Numbered from the stretch's first letter, positions 51,531-60,571 are shown. The stretch: 64,000 nucleotides of DNA from JAWXUU01 sp044426085 (GCA_044426085.1 JAWXUU010000005.1:62001-126000); one strand, 5' to 3'. Made by a program: numbers and translations. Notes: generated from the sequence alone by a model not told the origin.

Positions 51531-52188
51531 AATTTTAACGCTGTTTCCCGAGATGTTTGCCCCACTTGAGCACAGCATTTTGAAGCGTGCAAGGGCAAAA
51601 AATTTGTTTCAGCTTTCAGTTGTGGATATCCGCCCCTTTGCGGATAACAAGCATAAAAAATGTGACGACTATCCCTTTGGCGGTGGTGCGGGCATGGTGA
51701 TGATGGCTCAGCCAATCGCAAGCGCAATAAACGCAATCGACCCAAACCGCGAAGCAAAGCGATATTATATGTCCCCTCAAGGTGCAACATTTTCGCAAAA
51801 AACGGCGGAAAACATGTCTAAACTTGAAAGGATAATCCTTTTGTGTGGGCATTATGAAGGCGTCGACCAACGCGTTTTGGATAAGTATTTCGACGGTGAA
51901 ATTTCCATCGGCGATTATGTTCTCACGGGTGGCGAACTCGGCGCAATGGTTGTTGTGGACGCCCTTTCAAGGCTTATTGATGGCGTGATAGACAGCGAAA
52001 GTTTGAAAGATGAAAGCTTCACAGATGGATTGCTTGAATACCCACAATACACCCGCCCAAGCGTGTTTGAAGATATGGAAGTGCCTTCGGTTCTCCTTTC
52101 TGGCAACCACGCCCAAATTGAAAAGTGGCGAAGAGATATGCAGGTGGAAATCACAAAACAAAAGCGTCCCGACTTGCTTGAAAAATAA
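51520..52188 (+). CDS. trmD: tRNA (guanine-N1)-methyltransferase TrmD
   Basis: Methylates G37 of tRNAs with S-adenosylmethionine, preventing frameshifts. 222 residues, SPOUT knot: ILTLFPEMFAPLEHSI, PFGGGAGMVMMAQP, LLCGHYEGVDQRVLD, EISIGDYVLTGGELGAMVV and DGLLEYPQYTRP. The ATG at 51520 lies inside rimM, suggesting translational coupling. In most Firmicutes rplS follows directly; here rbgA does. Confidence 0.96.
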   Translation: MKIEILTLFPEMFAPLEHSILKRARAKNLFQLSVVDIRPFADNKHKKCDDYPFGGGAGMVMMAQPIASAINAIDPNREAKRYYMSPQGATFSQKTAENMSKLERIILLCGHYEGVDQRVLDKYFDGEISIGDYVLTGGELGAMVVVDALSRLIDGVIDSESLKDESFTDGLLEYPQYTRPSVFEDMEVPSVLLSGNHAQIEKWRRDMQVEITKQKRPDLLEK

Positions 52189-52211
52189 CCCCATTATTGG
52201 AGAAAAATAAA

Positions 52212-53210
52212 ATGGTAATACAATGGTTTCCCGGCCACATGACGAAAACCCTTCGCATGATGGACGACGAAATAAAAAAGGTTGACGGAGTGATATACGT
52301 GCTTGATGCAAGAGCGCCGTATTCTTCGTTGAACCCAGAATTCCAAAAGAGAATTCAAAACAAACCACATATGTATGTGATAAATAAATGCGACCTTGCC
52401 GACGACCGTGCAACAGCCCTTTGGGTTAAGCACTTTCAAAAGGGTGGCAATATTTGCGTGCGTGCGATTTCAACAAAATCAGGCGCAGCAAAGGAAGTTT
52501 ATAAAAAAGCATTACAACTTTTGAAAGAAAAAATTGCAAGAAACCAACAAAAACAAGTCAATAAGAAAATGCGTCTTATGGTTATTGGAATCCCAAACAG
52601 CGGAAAATCCACACTGATCAACAACCTTTGTGGCAACAAGCGTGCGATAACAGGTGATAAACCCGGTGTAACGCGTGGCAAACAATGGCTTTATGTGGAC
52701 GAACAAATGGAGCTTTGCGACACGCCAGGCTCGCTTTATCCAAGCTTTGAAAACCAAAAAACGGCTAAAAACTTGGCTTATATCGGTTCAATCAACGATA
52801 ATATTTTGGATAAAAACGAATTGGCACTTGAATTTTTGAAAACGATTGTTACGATATATCCAAAGCTTATCCAAGAAAAATATAAAGTGGACGTTTCAAA
52901 ACCCGCACTTGAAATCTACGAACAAATTTGCAAAAATCGTGGTTTCCTTCTTCGCGGTGGCGATTTTGATTACGACCGCGGTGCTGCTGCGATTTTGGAT
53001 GATTTCAGAAAGGGCAGAACGGGGAATATCACACTCGATAAATACTACGAAATTTTTGGCAAAAACCAAGAAACGGCAGAAAAAGTGAAGAAAGTCGATA
53101 AAAAGAAGAAGAAATTTGGCGAAGAAACCCCTATTATTGAAGTTGCAACAGTCGACCCAAGCCAACTTTCTGTCGCACAAATGCGCAAGATGGAAGAAGA
53201 CAATGCATAA
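52212..53210 (+). CDS. rbgA: Ribosome biogenesis GTPase RbgA (YlqF)
   Basis: Circularly permuted GTPase that completes the 50S subunit. 332 residues. QWFPGHMTKTLRMM start, YVLDARAPYSSLNP, NKCDLAD (G4) before GIPNSGKSTLINNL (G1) and CDTPGSLYP (G3), confirming the permutation. The C-terminal tail (about 285-332, Lys-rich then acidic) is longer than in Bacillus. TTGGAG lies upstream of the ATG at 52212. It overlaps rnhB by eight bases. Confidence 0.94.
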   Translation: MVIQWFPGHMTKTLRMMDDEIKKVDGVIYVLDARAPYSSLNPEFQKRIQNKPHMYVINKCDLADDRATALWVKHFQKGGNICVRAISTKSGAAKEVYKKALQLLKEKIARNQQKQVNKKMRLMVIGIPNSGKSTLINNLCGNKRAITGDKPGVTRGKQWLYVDEQMELCDTPGSLYPSFENQKTAKNLAYIGSINDNILDKNELALEFLKTIVTIYPKLIQEKYKVDVSKPALEIYEQICKNRGFLLRGGDFDYDRGAAAILDDFRKGRTGNITLDKYYEIFGKNQETAEKVKKVDKKKKKFGEETPIIEVATVDPSQLSVAQMRKMEEDNA

Positions 53211-53799
53211 TTTTGACAGAGAATTTTTCGGTGAAAATAAAGCGGTGCTCGGCATAGATGAAGTTGGCAGAGGCCCGCTTGCAGGTGACGTTGTGGTTTG
53301 CGGAATTGTTATGGATTTATCCGAAGGTAAGATTATCGACGGTGTTAATGATTCTAAAAAACTCACAAAAAGAAAGCGTGATATGCTGTTTGATAAAATA
53401 CTTACAAACGCAATCGAAGTTTCAATCCAAAGGGCGACTCCAGCTGAAATTGACGAAATAAATATCCTAAATGCCACAAAAAACTGTATGAAAAGGGCGA
53501 TTGAAGAAATTTCGACACCCGTTGATGCGGTGCTTGTGGATTATGTGGATTTGAAACAAGATAAAGTTGTCCCAATCGTGAAAGGGGATGCGAAAAGCTA
53601 CACAATCGCGTGTGCTTCAATCGTTGCAAAGGTCACGCGGGATCGTGAAATGGAAGTGCTTGCGGAAGTTTATCCGCACTATGCTTTCGAAAAAAACATG
53701 GGCTACGGCACAAAAGCACATTCGGAAGGCATCATAAAGCACGGACTTTGCGAAATTCACAGAAGAAGTTTCACAAGAAAATTTTGGGAAGAAAAATAA
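53203..53799 (+). CDS. rnhB: Ribonuclease HII
   Basis: Removes RNA and single ribonucleotides from DNA. 198 residues. LGIDEVGRGPLAGDVV carries the Asp-Glu pair, VDYVDL and GDAKSYTIACASIVAKVTRD the further acidic and basic site, and GYGTKAHSEGI the C-terminal motif. The ATG at 53203 overlaps the rbgA end and has GGAAG upstream; a frame open to 53116 lies within rbgA. Confidence 0.95.
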   Translation: MHNFDREFFGENKAVLGIDEVGRGPLAGDVVVCGIVMDLSEGKIIDGVNDSKKLTKRKRDMLFDKILTNAIEVSIQRATPAEIDEINILNATKNCMKRAIEEISTPVDAVLVDYVDLKQDKVVPIVKGDAKSYTIACASIVAKVTRDREMEVLAEVYPHYAFEKNMGYGTKAHSEGIIKHGLCEIHRRSFTRKFWEEK

Positions 53800-53826
53800 T
53801 TCAAAAAGTTTAAAGCGGGTGATTTT

Positions 53827-54192
53827 ATGAGAATGGGTGAAAACACAAGAGCGATTGGAAATATTGCGGAAAACATGGCTGTGGAATATTTGAAAAACGA
53901 AGGCTACGATATTGTGCGTAGAAACTTTGAATGGATAGTGGAAGATAAAATCGTCGGCGAAATCGATATCATCGCCCAAAAAGGCGACGTGGTTGCCATC
54001 GTGGAAGTGAAAGCTTCAACCCACCCATCCGATTTCAACCCATCCGAGCGTGTGGATAAAGCAAAACAAAACAAAATCAAAAAAACCGCAATAGTCTTTT
54101 CGTGGGAATTTGGTGAAAATTGGAACTATCGTTTTGATATCATCGAGATTGTCGGTGAAGAAATTTATCACATTGAAGAGGCGTTTATTTAA
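53827..54192 (+). CDS. yraN: UPF0102 (YraN) nuclease-like protein
   Basis: 121 residues. AIGNIAENMAVEYLKNEGYDIVRRNFE and GEIDIIAQKGDVVAIVEVKA match the family, a restriction-endonuclease-like fold with Asp, Glu and Lys of the active site in EID...VEVK. It usually follows rnhB. GGGTGAT precedes the ATG. A hairpin TTTAAAGGCAC-TGC-GTGCCTTTAAA without a T-run overlaps the stop region (54188-54212). Confidence 0.9.
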   Translation: MRMGENTRAIGNIAENMAVEYLKNEGYDIVRRNFEWIVEDKIVGEIDIIAQKGDVVAIVEVKASTHPSDFNPSERVDKAKQNKIKKTAIVFSWEFGENWNYRFDIIEIVGEEIYHIEEAFI

Positions 54193-54210
54193 AGGCACTG
54201 CGTGCCTTTA

Positions 54211-54395
54211 AATAAAAATTAAAAATTAAAAATTAAAAATTAAAAATTAAAAATTAAAAATTAAAAATTAAAAACAGGCTTCGCTCTGCGAGCTCGATAA
54301 AAATTAAAAATTGTGGTAAGGCACTCGCGTGTCGCTTGTGCTTTTCATTATTCACTATTCATTTTTGAATTAAATTTAAATTTTTAATTCAAAAA
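54211..54395. repeat. R7: left half of an R element with long heptad run
   Basis: About nine AAAAATT heptads, the CAGGCTTCGCTCTGCGAGC module, another heptad, GTGGTAAGGCACTCGCG, then an AT-rich stretch (ATTCAAAAATG-like inverted pair around 54357-54391) instead of the usual right arm. It separates rplS from the trmD-yraN series. Confidence 0.75.
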
Positions 54396-54409
54396 CACCC
54401 TTATTTTAC

Positions 54410-54438
54410 TTGCCAAAAGGCTTTTTTTATGCTAATAT
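54410..54438 (+). promoter_or_regulatory. Promoter of rplS
   Basis: TTGCCA at 54410-54415 and TAATAT at 54433-54438 with a 17-base spacer, after R7. Confidence 0.7.
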
Positions 54439-54444
54439 ATTTGG

Positions 54445-54490
54445 GTGACTCGGATGTTCCTCTGCAGGATACGAACATCAAGTATTAAAA
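54445..54490 (+). promoter_or_regulatory. L19-type ribosomal protein leader hairpin
   Basis: GATGTTC (54453-54459) pairs with GAACATC (54473-54479) around CTCTGCAGGATAC, twenty-odd bases before the rplS ribosome-binding site. The CCTCTGCAGG loop resembles the L19 leader motif of Firmicutes, which binds L19 to repress its own synthesis. Recognition is from memory of the motif. Confidence 0.6.
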
Positions 54491-54508
54491 ATCAGGAGGA
54501 TTAAAGTC

Positions 54509-54850
54509 ATGAATTTGATTCAAGCAATCGAAAAAGAGTATATGAGAGATGATTTAACTCCATTCAGAATTGGTGATACAGTTCGCGTAATGGTAAAAAT
54601 CGTGGAAGGAACAAGAGAAAGAATTCAAGCATTTGAAGGAACAGTAATCTCTAAAAAGAACGGTAGCGTGAGAGAAACATTCACAGTAAGAAGAATGTCA
54701 TTTGGTGTAGGTGTTGAAAGAACATTCCCAATGCACTCACCAAAAATCGATTCAATCGTTGTTGTAAGACGTGGTAAAGTTAGAAGAGCTAAAATCTACT
54801 ACCTCAGAAACAGAATTGGTAAAGCAACAAAAGTTAAAGAAAGAATCTAA
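54509..54850 (+). CDS. rplS: Ribosomal protein L19
   Basis: 113-residue protein at the 30S-50S interface. FRIGDTVRVMVKIVEGTRERIQAFEGTVI, KNGSVRETFTVRRMSFGVGVERTFPMHSP and GKVRRAKIYYLR are family-specific. AGGAGG precedes the ATG. It has its own promoter, leader and terminator, unlike the usual trmD-rplS operon. Confidence 0.97.
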   Translation: MNLIQAIEKEYMRDDLTPFRIGDTVRVMVKIVEGTRERIQAFEGTVISKKNGSVRETFTVRRMSFGVGVERTFPMHSPKIDSIVVVRRGKVRRAKIYYLRNRIGKATKVKERI

Positions 54851-54865
54851 TAAATCAAAAACAAA

Positions 54866-54894
54866 CCCCGAACGAAAGTTCGGGGCTTTTTTTA
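54866..54894 (+). terminator. Terminator of rplS
   Basis: CCCCGAAC (54866-54873), a GAAA tetraloop, GTTCGGGG (54878-54885), then C and seven Ts. A textbook intrinsic terminator. Confidence 0.95.
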
Positions 54895-54914
54895 TTGAAT
54901 GGACATATAAAGCA

Positions 54915-55124
54915 TTATTTCCATGTGAGATTGAGTTCTCGATTTTGCGAAACGCAATCTGATAAATAAAGATTTATCAAAGTTTGATATGGAATACCGT
55001 TATTTGATGATTGAGTTTTAAAAAAATCAATAGTTTCGGCATCGATATTGATAGTGACTTGTCTTTTTGTTTTTTTTACATACGGATTTTTTACCGCATT
55101 TGAGAAATCATATTCTTCTTTCAT
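54915..55124 (-). CDS. BrnA-like antitoxin, orphan
   Basis: 69 residues: a charged N-terminus, then KRQVTINIDAETIDFFKTQ and GIPYQTLINLYLSDCV, the ribbon-helix-helix pattern of BrnA-type antitoxins (I-D-x-[DE]-x-x-x-x-F-[KR] ... G-x-x-Y-Q-T-x-[IL]-N). GAGGTGATTATT precedes the ATG at 55124; the frame upstream is open without a ribosome-binding site. No brnT toxin lies on either side, so it is an orphan or a plain regulator. A perfect palindrome overlaps its promoter. Confidence 0.7.
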   Translation of the reverse strand: MKEEYDFSNAVKNPYVKKTKRQVTINIDAETIDFFKTQSSNNGIPYQTLINLYLSDCVSQNRELNLTWK

Positions 55125-55190
55125 AATAATCACCTCGTTTTTAATCATAATATTGTTTTGTTTCATTTTTAGTTGCTTTTCTGGTAAAGA

Positions 55191-55226
55191 TAATTATATT
55201 ATAATTATAATATAATTATTTGTCAA
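55191..55226 (-). promoter_or_regulatory. Antitoxin promoter with 28-bp perfect palindromic operator
   Basis: On the minus strand TTGACA (55226-55221), 17-base spacer, TATAAT (55203-55198). Bases 55191-55218 form a perfect AT-only palindrome whose left half is TAATTATATTATAA; it covers the -10 box and nearly all the spacer. Expected to be bound by the ribbon-helix-helix protein for autorepression. Confidence 0.8.
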
Positions 55227-55244
55227 GTATTTTATGTAATTTAT

Positions 55245-56072
55245 TTATAAAACACCCATCCAGCCCGAAAAATATACAATTGCATAAAAGATTGCAAGGT
55301 GAGCGGGATAGAAGATATAAAAGAAGTATTTCATTTTCAATTTTCCACGCTTGCCGTTATAAAGCAAAATAAGGGCAGTCGCCACAAAATACATAATCGG
55401 CGGAACAGAAAGTTCATAAAGGGCGTATATAACAAGGTGAGAAACGCTTGCAAAAATTCGGTTGTCTTTCAGCAAATAAAATGCGACAATAAAAAGCACG
55501 CCTTCGCTTGCGTAATCAGTTTTGCACAAATCAGCGAGCGAAGCAAACGCGAATATTGCCAAAGCTTGCAACAAAACTTGCAACTGAATTTTCATGTCTG
55601 AATTTTGGATTTTTTCAATGCACAAAAGGGCGAAAAGACCAATCAGCATTGTGAAAAGCACATTTTGATAAATAAAAGAGCCAACAAAATTATACATTTC
55701 TCCAGTGATAAACGCATAAAATGCAAGGTCAAATGGCAGTTCGGAAACAACTGCAAAAATCCCCATCAAAACCATATATCGCGTGCGATTTTTTGTGTGG
55801 ATAAACCCTTCCACAATAAAAAAGCAAAATATTGGGAACGCCAATCTGCCGATAGCAGGCATGGTCACAATTATCAAATTGTATAGCGACTCAATTTCCG
55901 AAAAGGCAATCGCGCCCGCTTTATATTGCAAATAATACATGCTGTAAAACCACCAAAACAGCACGATTTTCGCAAAGTGGTCGCAAATCATGGAAGCAAA
56001 TGCAATGATTTTCAGTGTGTTGCCAGAAAGAAATTCAAATCGCGAAATTTCATTGTTAATATTTTCAAGCAT
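55245..56072 (-). CDS. TraX family membrane protein
   Basis: 275 residues with about eight membrane helices. LSGNTLKIIAFASMICDHFAKIV and IGRLAFPIFCFFIVEGFIHTKNRTRYMVLMGIFAVVSELPFDLAF match the TraX family (F-plasmid pilin acetylase TraX and many chromosomal homologues). Chromosomal members are probable membrane acyltransferases, substrate unknown. AAGGAA precedes the ATG at 56072. Not linked to conjugation genes here. Confidence 0.88.
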   Translation of the reverse strand: MLENINNEISRFEFLSGNTLKIIAFASMICDHFAKIVLFWWFYSMYYLQYKAGAIAFSEIESLYNLIIVTMPAIGRLAFPIFCFFIVEGFIHTKNRTRYMVLMGIFAVVSELPFDLAFYAFITGEMYNFVGSFIYQNVLFTMLIGLFALLCIEKIQNSDMKIQLQVLLQALAIFAFASLADLCKTDYASEGVLFIVAFYLLKDNRIFASVSHLVIYALYELSVPPIMYFVATALILLYNGKRGKLKMKYFFYIFYPAHLAIFYAIVYFSGWMGVL

Positions 56073-56178
56073 GAAAAGTTCCTTTTTTATTTTATAATAC
56101 CACAAATGTTCCCCTATGGCAACAAATCGCAGTACTTTTCTGTTTTGCGGTATATTTTAAAATTTCATTATGAATTTT

Positions 56179-56207
56179 TTGCAAAATAAAATCATTTGTG
56201 ATATAAT
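56179..56207 (+). promoter_or_regulatory. Promoter of rarA
   Basis: TTGCAA at 56179-56184 and TATAAT at 56202-56207 with a 17-base spacer. Confidence 0.8.
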
Positions 56208-56240
56208 AAGAAAAATACGCTAAAAAAAGGGGGAAGACAA

Positions 56241-57542
56241 ATGGATATGTTTGATATGATAGCGGAAAAACGTCCAAATTCCAAACCCCTTGCCGAAAGA
56301 ATGCGACCGGACATGTTGCAAGATTTTGTTGGTCAAAAACATCTGATCAGAGAAAATTCCCTTTTGCAACGTGCAATCAAGGGTGGCGTGCTTGGCAGTT
56401 GCATTTTTTGGGGTCCACCCGGCACGGGAAAAACAACCCTTGCCAACGTGATTGCAAACACATGCAAAGGCAACTTTGCCAAGCTGAACGCCGTGACATG
56501 CGGTGTTGCCGATGTGAAAGCAGTTATCAAAAAGGCGGAAGAAGATAAGAAGTTTTACAATAAAGATACCTATCTTTTGCTTGACGAATGCCACCGCTTT
56601 TCAAAATCCCAATCAGACAGTATGCTTTCCGCAATAGAAAAAGGCACGATAATTTTCATTGGTTCAACAACGGAAAACCCATTTATCGCAATGACTCCCG
56701 CAATCGTTTCACGTTGCAGAGTTTTCGAATTCAAAAGGCTTTCAGATGATGATATTTTCTACGCCTTGAAAAATGCCGTGACAAGCGAAAACGGGCTTAA
56801 AAACTACGATATTGAAATAGAAGATAAAGCAATTTCCCACTTGGTGTGGGCGGCTGCTGGCGACATGCGAAGCGGATATAACGCACTAGAGCTTGCTGTG
56901 AAATCAACAAATCCAAACAGTGACGGCGTGATAAAAATCACCCTTGAAGATGCGGAAGATTGCACGCAGCAACGCAGTATTTCTGTGGACGACGGGCTGT
57001 ATTACGACATGCTTTCTGCATTTTGCAAATCACTTCGTGGCAGTGACCCCGATGCGGCATTATATTATTCCGAAAGGCTTATTTCCGCAGGTTGCGACCC
57101 AAGGCTTATCGCAAGAAGGCTGTTTGTTCACGCGTCGGAAGATGTTGGCATGGCAGACCCGCAAGCGATGTTGATTGCAAATTCTGCGCTAAATGCGGTT
57201 GAAAAACTCGGTATGCCAGAAGGGCGAATACCGCTTGCTGAAGGGATAATATACGTCTGTCTTGCGGAAAAATCCAACTCTGTTGTGGTCGCACTTGCAA
57301 AGGCAAGCGAGGCGGCGAGAAACTCTTCAGATGATATAATCCCTGTTCATCTTATGGATAGGCACTATAAAGGGGCGGAAAAGCGAAACGGCGAAAGCAC
57401 ATATTTATACCCCCACGATTTTGGCGGATATGTTCACCAACAATACTTGCCAGACGGCGTGAAAAACGAAAGGTTTTATTATCCGTGTGGAAACGGCAAT
57501 GAAAAAGATATAAAAATAAAAAAATGGGACGATCAACAATAA
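56241..57542 (+). CDS. rarA: Replication-associated recombination protein RarA (MgsA)
   Basis: AAA+ ATPase acting at stalled replication forks. 433 residues, normal length. PLAERMRPDMLQDFVGQKHL start, GPPGTGKTTLANVIA (Walker A), LLLDECHRFSKSQSD (Walker B), FIGSTTENPF (sensor 1), then the tetramerisation domain with LIARRLFVHASEDVGMADP and a C-terminal HDFGGYVHQQYLPD. GGGGGAAG precedes the ATG. Confidence 0.95.
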   Translation: MDMFDMIAEKRPNSKPLAERMRPDMLQDFVGQKHLIRENSLLQRAIKGGVLGSCIFWGPPGTGKTTLANVIANTCKGNFAKLNAVTCGVADVKAVIKKAEEDKKFYNKDTYLLLDECHRFSKSQSDSMLSAIEKGTIIFIGSTTENPFIAMTPAIVSRCRVFEFKRLSDDDIFYALKNAVTSENGLKNYDIEIEDKAISHLVWAAAGDMRSGYNALELAVKSTNPNSDGVIKITLEDAEDCTQQRSISVDDGLYYDMLSAFCKSLRGSDPDAALYYSERLISAGCDPRLIARRLFVHASEDVGMADPQAMLIANSALNAVEKLGMPEGRIPLAEGIIYVCLAEKSNSVVVALAKASEAARNSSDDIIPVHLMDRHYKGAEKRNGESTYLYPHDFGGYVHQQYLPDGVKNERFYYPCGNGNEKDIKIKKWDDQQ

Positions 57543-57611
57543 AGGTTCAAAGAAAATTTTTTGGGTATAATTGATTGTGTATAATCAAAAAAGTATTAAT
57601 AGGAGAATAAA

Positions 57612-58523
57612 ATGGACGGAATAAGCAGAGTTGCTTTCACAGTTTTTGGCATGGACATATATTGGTATGCCGTGATAATAGTTTCAGGAATGATTCTCGG
57701 TTGCCTTGTTGCAGCCCACCTTGTGAAAAACAGGGGAATGGACAGCGAGATAATCTTGGATCTTATGATATGGCTTTTGCCACTTTCAGTTATTGGTGCA
57801 AGACTTTATTATGTGATTTTTGAATTCGATTCAAGCTGGTCTTTTGCGGATATCTTTGCAATAAGGGATGGCGGACTTGCGATATACGGCGGTGTTATCG
57901 TCGGGTTTATCGTGGCGATTGTCTTTTCAAAAAAACGCAAGTTCACAAAGTATGAAATCTTGAACTTGCTCGACTGCTTGGTTGTGGGTCTTATTTTGGG
58001 TCAAGCGATTGGAAGATGGGGCAACTTTTTCAACCAAGAAGCACACGGCGGACTTATCACAAACCTAGCGATGCAATTCTTCCCAATGGGAGTTTTGATT
58101 AATGGCAATTGGTATTTTGCGACGTTCTTTTATGAATTTTCTGCCAATATCGTGGGCTTTGCACTGCTGTTTATTCTCAACAAAAAATTCAAAGATTCAC
58201 GCGGATTTATCACTTGTGGATACTTCGTTTGGTATGGCTTTGCAAGAATGATAATCGAAGGTATGCGAACAGACAGCCTATATTTTTTGAAAGAAACAAT
58301 CGGCGAAGTTATAAGAGTTTCGCAAGTTCTCAGCGGACTTATGGTTATCGGCGGAATTGTGTTTGCAGTGTTTTTATATAAAAACGGATTTTTCACAGTG
58401 GGTGATAAAAAAGAAATAATCGCAGAAGAGATAGAAGCGGAAACAGAAGTTTCGCAAAGTGAAGATACAGAAAATGCAGAAATTGCAGAAGCAAACCAAG
58501 CTGAAATAAATCAAGAACAATAA
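57612..58523 (+). CDS. lgt: Prolipoprotein diacylglyceryl transferase
   Basis: Attaches diacylglycerol to the lipobox Cys of lipoproteins such as PotD. 303 residues, about seven membrane helices. GRWGNFFNQEAHGG is the Lgt signature; LPLSVIGARLYYVIF holds the early Arg-Tyr site and FVWYGFARMIIEGMRTDSLYF the later one. The tail (about 265-303) is Glu/Ala-rich and disordered. GGAG precedes the ATG. Confidence 0.95.
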   Translation: MDGISRVAFTVFGMDIYWYAVIIVSGMILGCLVAAHLVKNRGMDSEIILDLMIWLLPLSVIGARLYYVIFEFDSSWSFADIFAIRDGGLAIYGGVIVGFIVAIVFSKKRKFTKYEILNLLDCLVVGLILGQAIGRWGNFFNQEAHGGLITNLAMQFFPMGVLINGNWYFATFFYEFSANIVGFALLFILNKKFKDSRGFITCGYFVWYGFARMIIEGMRTDSLYFLKETIGEVIRVSQVLSGLMVIGGIVFAVFLYKNGFFTVGDKKEIIAEEIEAETEVSQSEDTENAEIAEANQAEINQEQ

Positions 58524-58621
58524 AATAACAACAATAAAAAGAAAATATATAACACGAAAAAATATATAACACATTAAATATATAATAAAAATATACAGCA
58601 CGAAAGAAAAAGGAGTAGCGT

Positions 58622-60055
58622 ATGAGAAACTTAACAATGATGACGGATTTTTATCAACTTACAATGGCGAACGGTTATTTTCAAAACGATGAAAAAAATG
58701 TTGAGGCAGTTTTTGACTTATTTTTTCGAGAGGGTGACAAAATTTCATACTGCATATCAGCGGGGCTTGAGCAAGCGGTGGAATATCTGTTGAACCTTGA
58801 ATTCACAGATTCCGACATTGAATTTTTGGATACACTTGGCTATTTCACTGCAGATTTTTTGCAGTATCTTAAAACATTTAAGTTCACAGGTGACCTATAT
58901 GCAATGCCAGAAGGCACAGTTGTGTTCCCAAACGAACCAATTCTTACAATCAAAGCGCCGATTATTGAAGCGCAAATTGTGGAAACAGCACTTCTAACGA
59001 TAATCAATCATCAAACGCTTATCGCAACAAAAACTGCGAAAGTGAAATCAGCATGCGGTGGCGATTCGCTTCTAGAATTCGGACTTCGCCGTGCCCAAGG
59101 CGCGGATGCCGGCAACTACGGTGCAAGGGCGGCAATGATTGGTGGTGCGGATGGCACTTCAAACGTGTTTTTGGCAAAAAAATACAACCTAGACCCAAAG
59201 GGCACTCACTCGCATTCTTGGGTTATGAGTTTCAATCATGAAATAGATGCCTTCCGTGAATATGCAAGATTGTATCCTGATAAATGCCTACTTTTGGTTG
59301 ACACCTACGACACTCTTGCTTCGGGCGTGCCAAATGCGATTGAAGTTTTCAAAGAACTAAAAGCAAATGGATATAAACCCGTTGGCATAAGACTTGATTC
59401 TGGCGACCTTGCATACCTATCAAAAAAAGCTAGAATACTCCTTGACGAAGCGGGCTTTGAAGATGCAAAAATCTGTGCTTCAAGCGACCTTGACGAACAC
59501 CTTATTATGTCGCTTAAACAACAGGGCGCAAAAATTGATATGTGGGGTGTTGGCACAAAGATGATAACATCATATGACTTGCCGGCGCTTGGCGGGGTAT
59601 ACAAAATGTCTGCGATTTCGCAAAATGGTAAACTCGTTCCAAAAATCAAGATATCAAACAACATGATAAAAATCACCAACCCTGCGCTTAAAACTGTGCA
59701 AAGAATATATAACAAGAAAAACAATATGGCACTTGCTGATCTTATCACCCTTAAAGGCGAAACGTTCGACGGAAGCCCACTTGAAATTTTCCACCCAGTG
59801 GAAACGTGGAAACGCATGGTGATAACAGACTACACAATGCGCGACCTTCACGAAACGGTTATTGAAAACGGCGAATTGAAAAAACCGTTGCCAACCTTTG
59901 AAGAAACTATTGAATATGCAAAATGCGAACGCAACAGTATTTGGGACGAATATAAAAGACTTTACAATCCAGAAAATTATAAAGTTGACTTATCTGAAAA
60001 TCTTCACACTATCAAGACGGACATATTGAAAAGCATAGCGAAAAAAATGAAATAA
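58622..60055 (+). CDS. pncB: Nicotinate phosphoribosyltransferase
   Basis: First step of NAD salvage from nicotinic acid, using PRPP and ATP. 477 residues. MMTDFYQLTMANGY start, FDLFFREGD, EFGLRRAQGADAGNYGARAAMIGGADGTSNV, THSHSWVMSF, and DSGDLAYLSKKAR of the phosphoribosyl site. AAAGGAG precedes the ATG. The 98-base gap from lgt has repeated ATATATAACAC and no clear promoter, so cotranscription is possible. Confidence 0.94.
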   Translation: MRNLTMMTDFYQLTMANGYFQNDEKNVEAVFDLFFREGDKISYCISAGLEQAVEYLLNLEFTDSDIEFLDTLGYFTADFLQYLKTFKFTGDLYAMPEGTVVFPNEPILTIKAPIIEAQIVETALLTIINHQTLIATKTAKVKSACGGDSLLEFGLRRAQGADAGNYGARAAMIGGADGTSNVFLAKKYNLDPKGTHSHSWVMSFNHEIDAFREYARLYPDKCLLLVDTYDTLASGVPNAIEVFKELKANGYKPVGIRLDSGDLAYLSKKARILLDEAGFEDAKICASSDLDEHLIMSLKQQGAKIDMWGVGTKMITSYDLPALGGVYKMSAISQNGKLVPKIKISNNMIKITNPALKTVQRIYNKKNNMALADLITLKGETFDGSPLEIFHPVETWKRMVITDYTMRDLHETVIENGELKKPLPTFEETIEYAKCERNSIWDEYKRLYNPENYKVDLSENLHTIKTDILKSIAKKMK

Positions 60056-60067
60056 TAGGAGTCCGTT

Positions 60068-60571
60068 ATGGAAAACAATCAAGCTAAAATAAGCGAATAT
60101 ATCACTCTTATAAAAAGGGAAAATGAACTTTTGAAAAGGGAAAATGCCATTTTGAAAGAAAATATGCAAAAGATTAAAAAAGGTGTTGCAAGTTTTGTGG
60201 AAAGGGCAGATATCGTGCAAGCGGAAGCGAAACAATCGCTTAATCAAAACATTTTGCGACTTAAAGTTTACGAACTAAAGCTTATTTCTTATTATAATAA
60301 AGTGGTTCAAAAATATCCAATCGATGAAGATTTGTCAAACATTTCTGAATTTATAAAAGAACTCAAGAACGTCGTGAACAAAGATTTCTTCTCGCGTGAA
60401 GATTTCCAAATATACGCCGATTCAAAACAGCTTACAAAAAGATCAATCTCTCCACTAGAAACAATGGTGCCAAACGAAAGCGGTTTCGACTTTTTCGAAG
60501 CCATGCACCCCGATAAAGACTTGGCAGAACTCTGCATGGAACTCGGGCTTATGAGCGATAGTGAGGATTGA
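60068..60571 (+). CDS. Coiled-coil protein of unknown function
   Basis: 167 residues. The first 55 form a strong coiled coil (YITLIKRENELLKRENAILKENMQKIKKG), followed by another helix (VQAEAKQSLNQNILRLKVYELKLISYYNKVVQKYP) and an acidic tail. The layout recalls small DivIVA/GpsB-type or cell-division scaffold proteins but without their sequence motifs. It is 12 bases after pncB with TAGGAG upstream, so probably in its operon. Confidence 0.6.
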   Translation: MENNQAKISEYITLIKRENELLKRENAILKENMQKIKKGVASFVERADIVQAEAKQSLNQNILRLKVYELKLISYYNKVVQKYPIDEDLSNISEFIKELKNVVNKDFFSREDFQIYADSKQLTKRSISPLETMVPNESGFDFFEAMHPDKDLAELCMELGLMSDSED

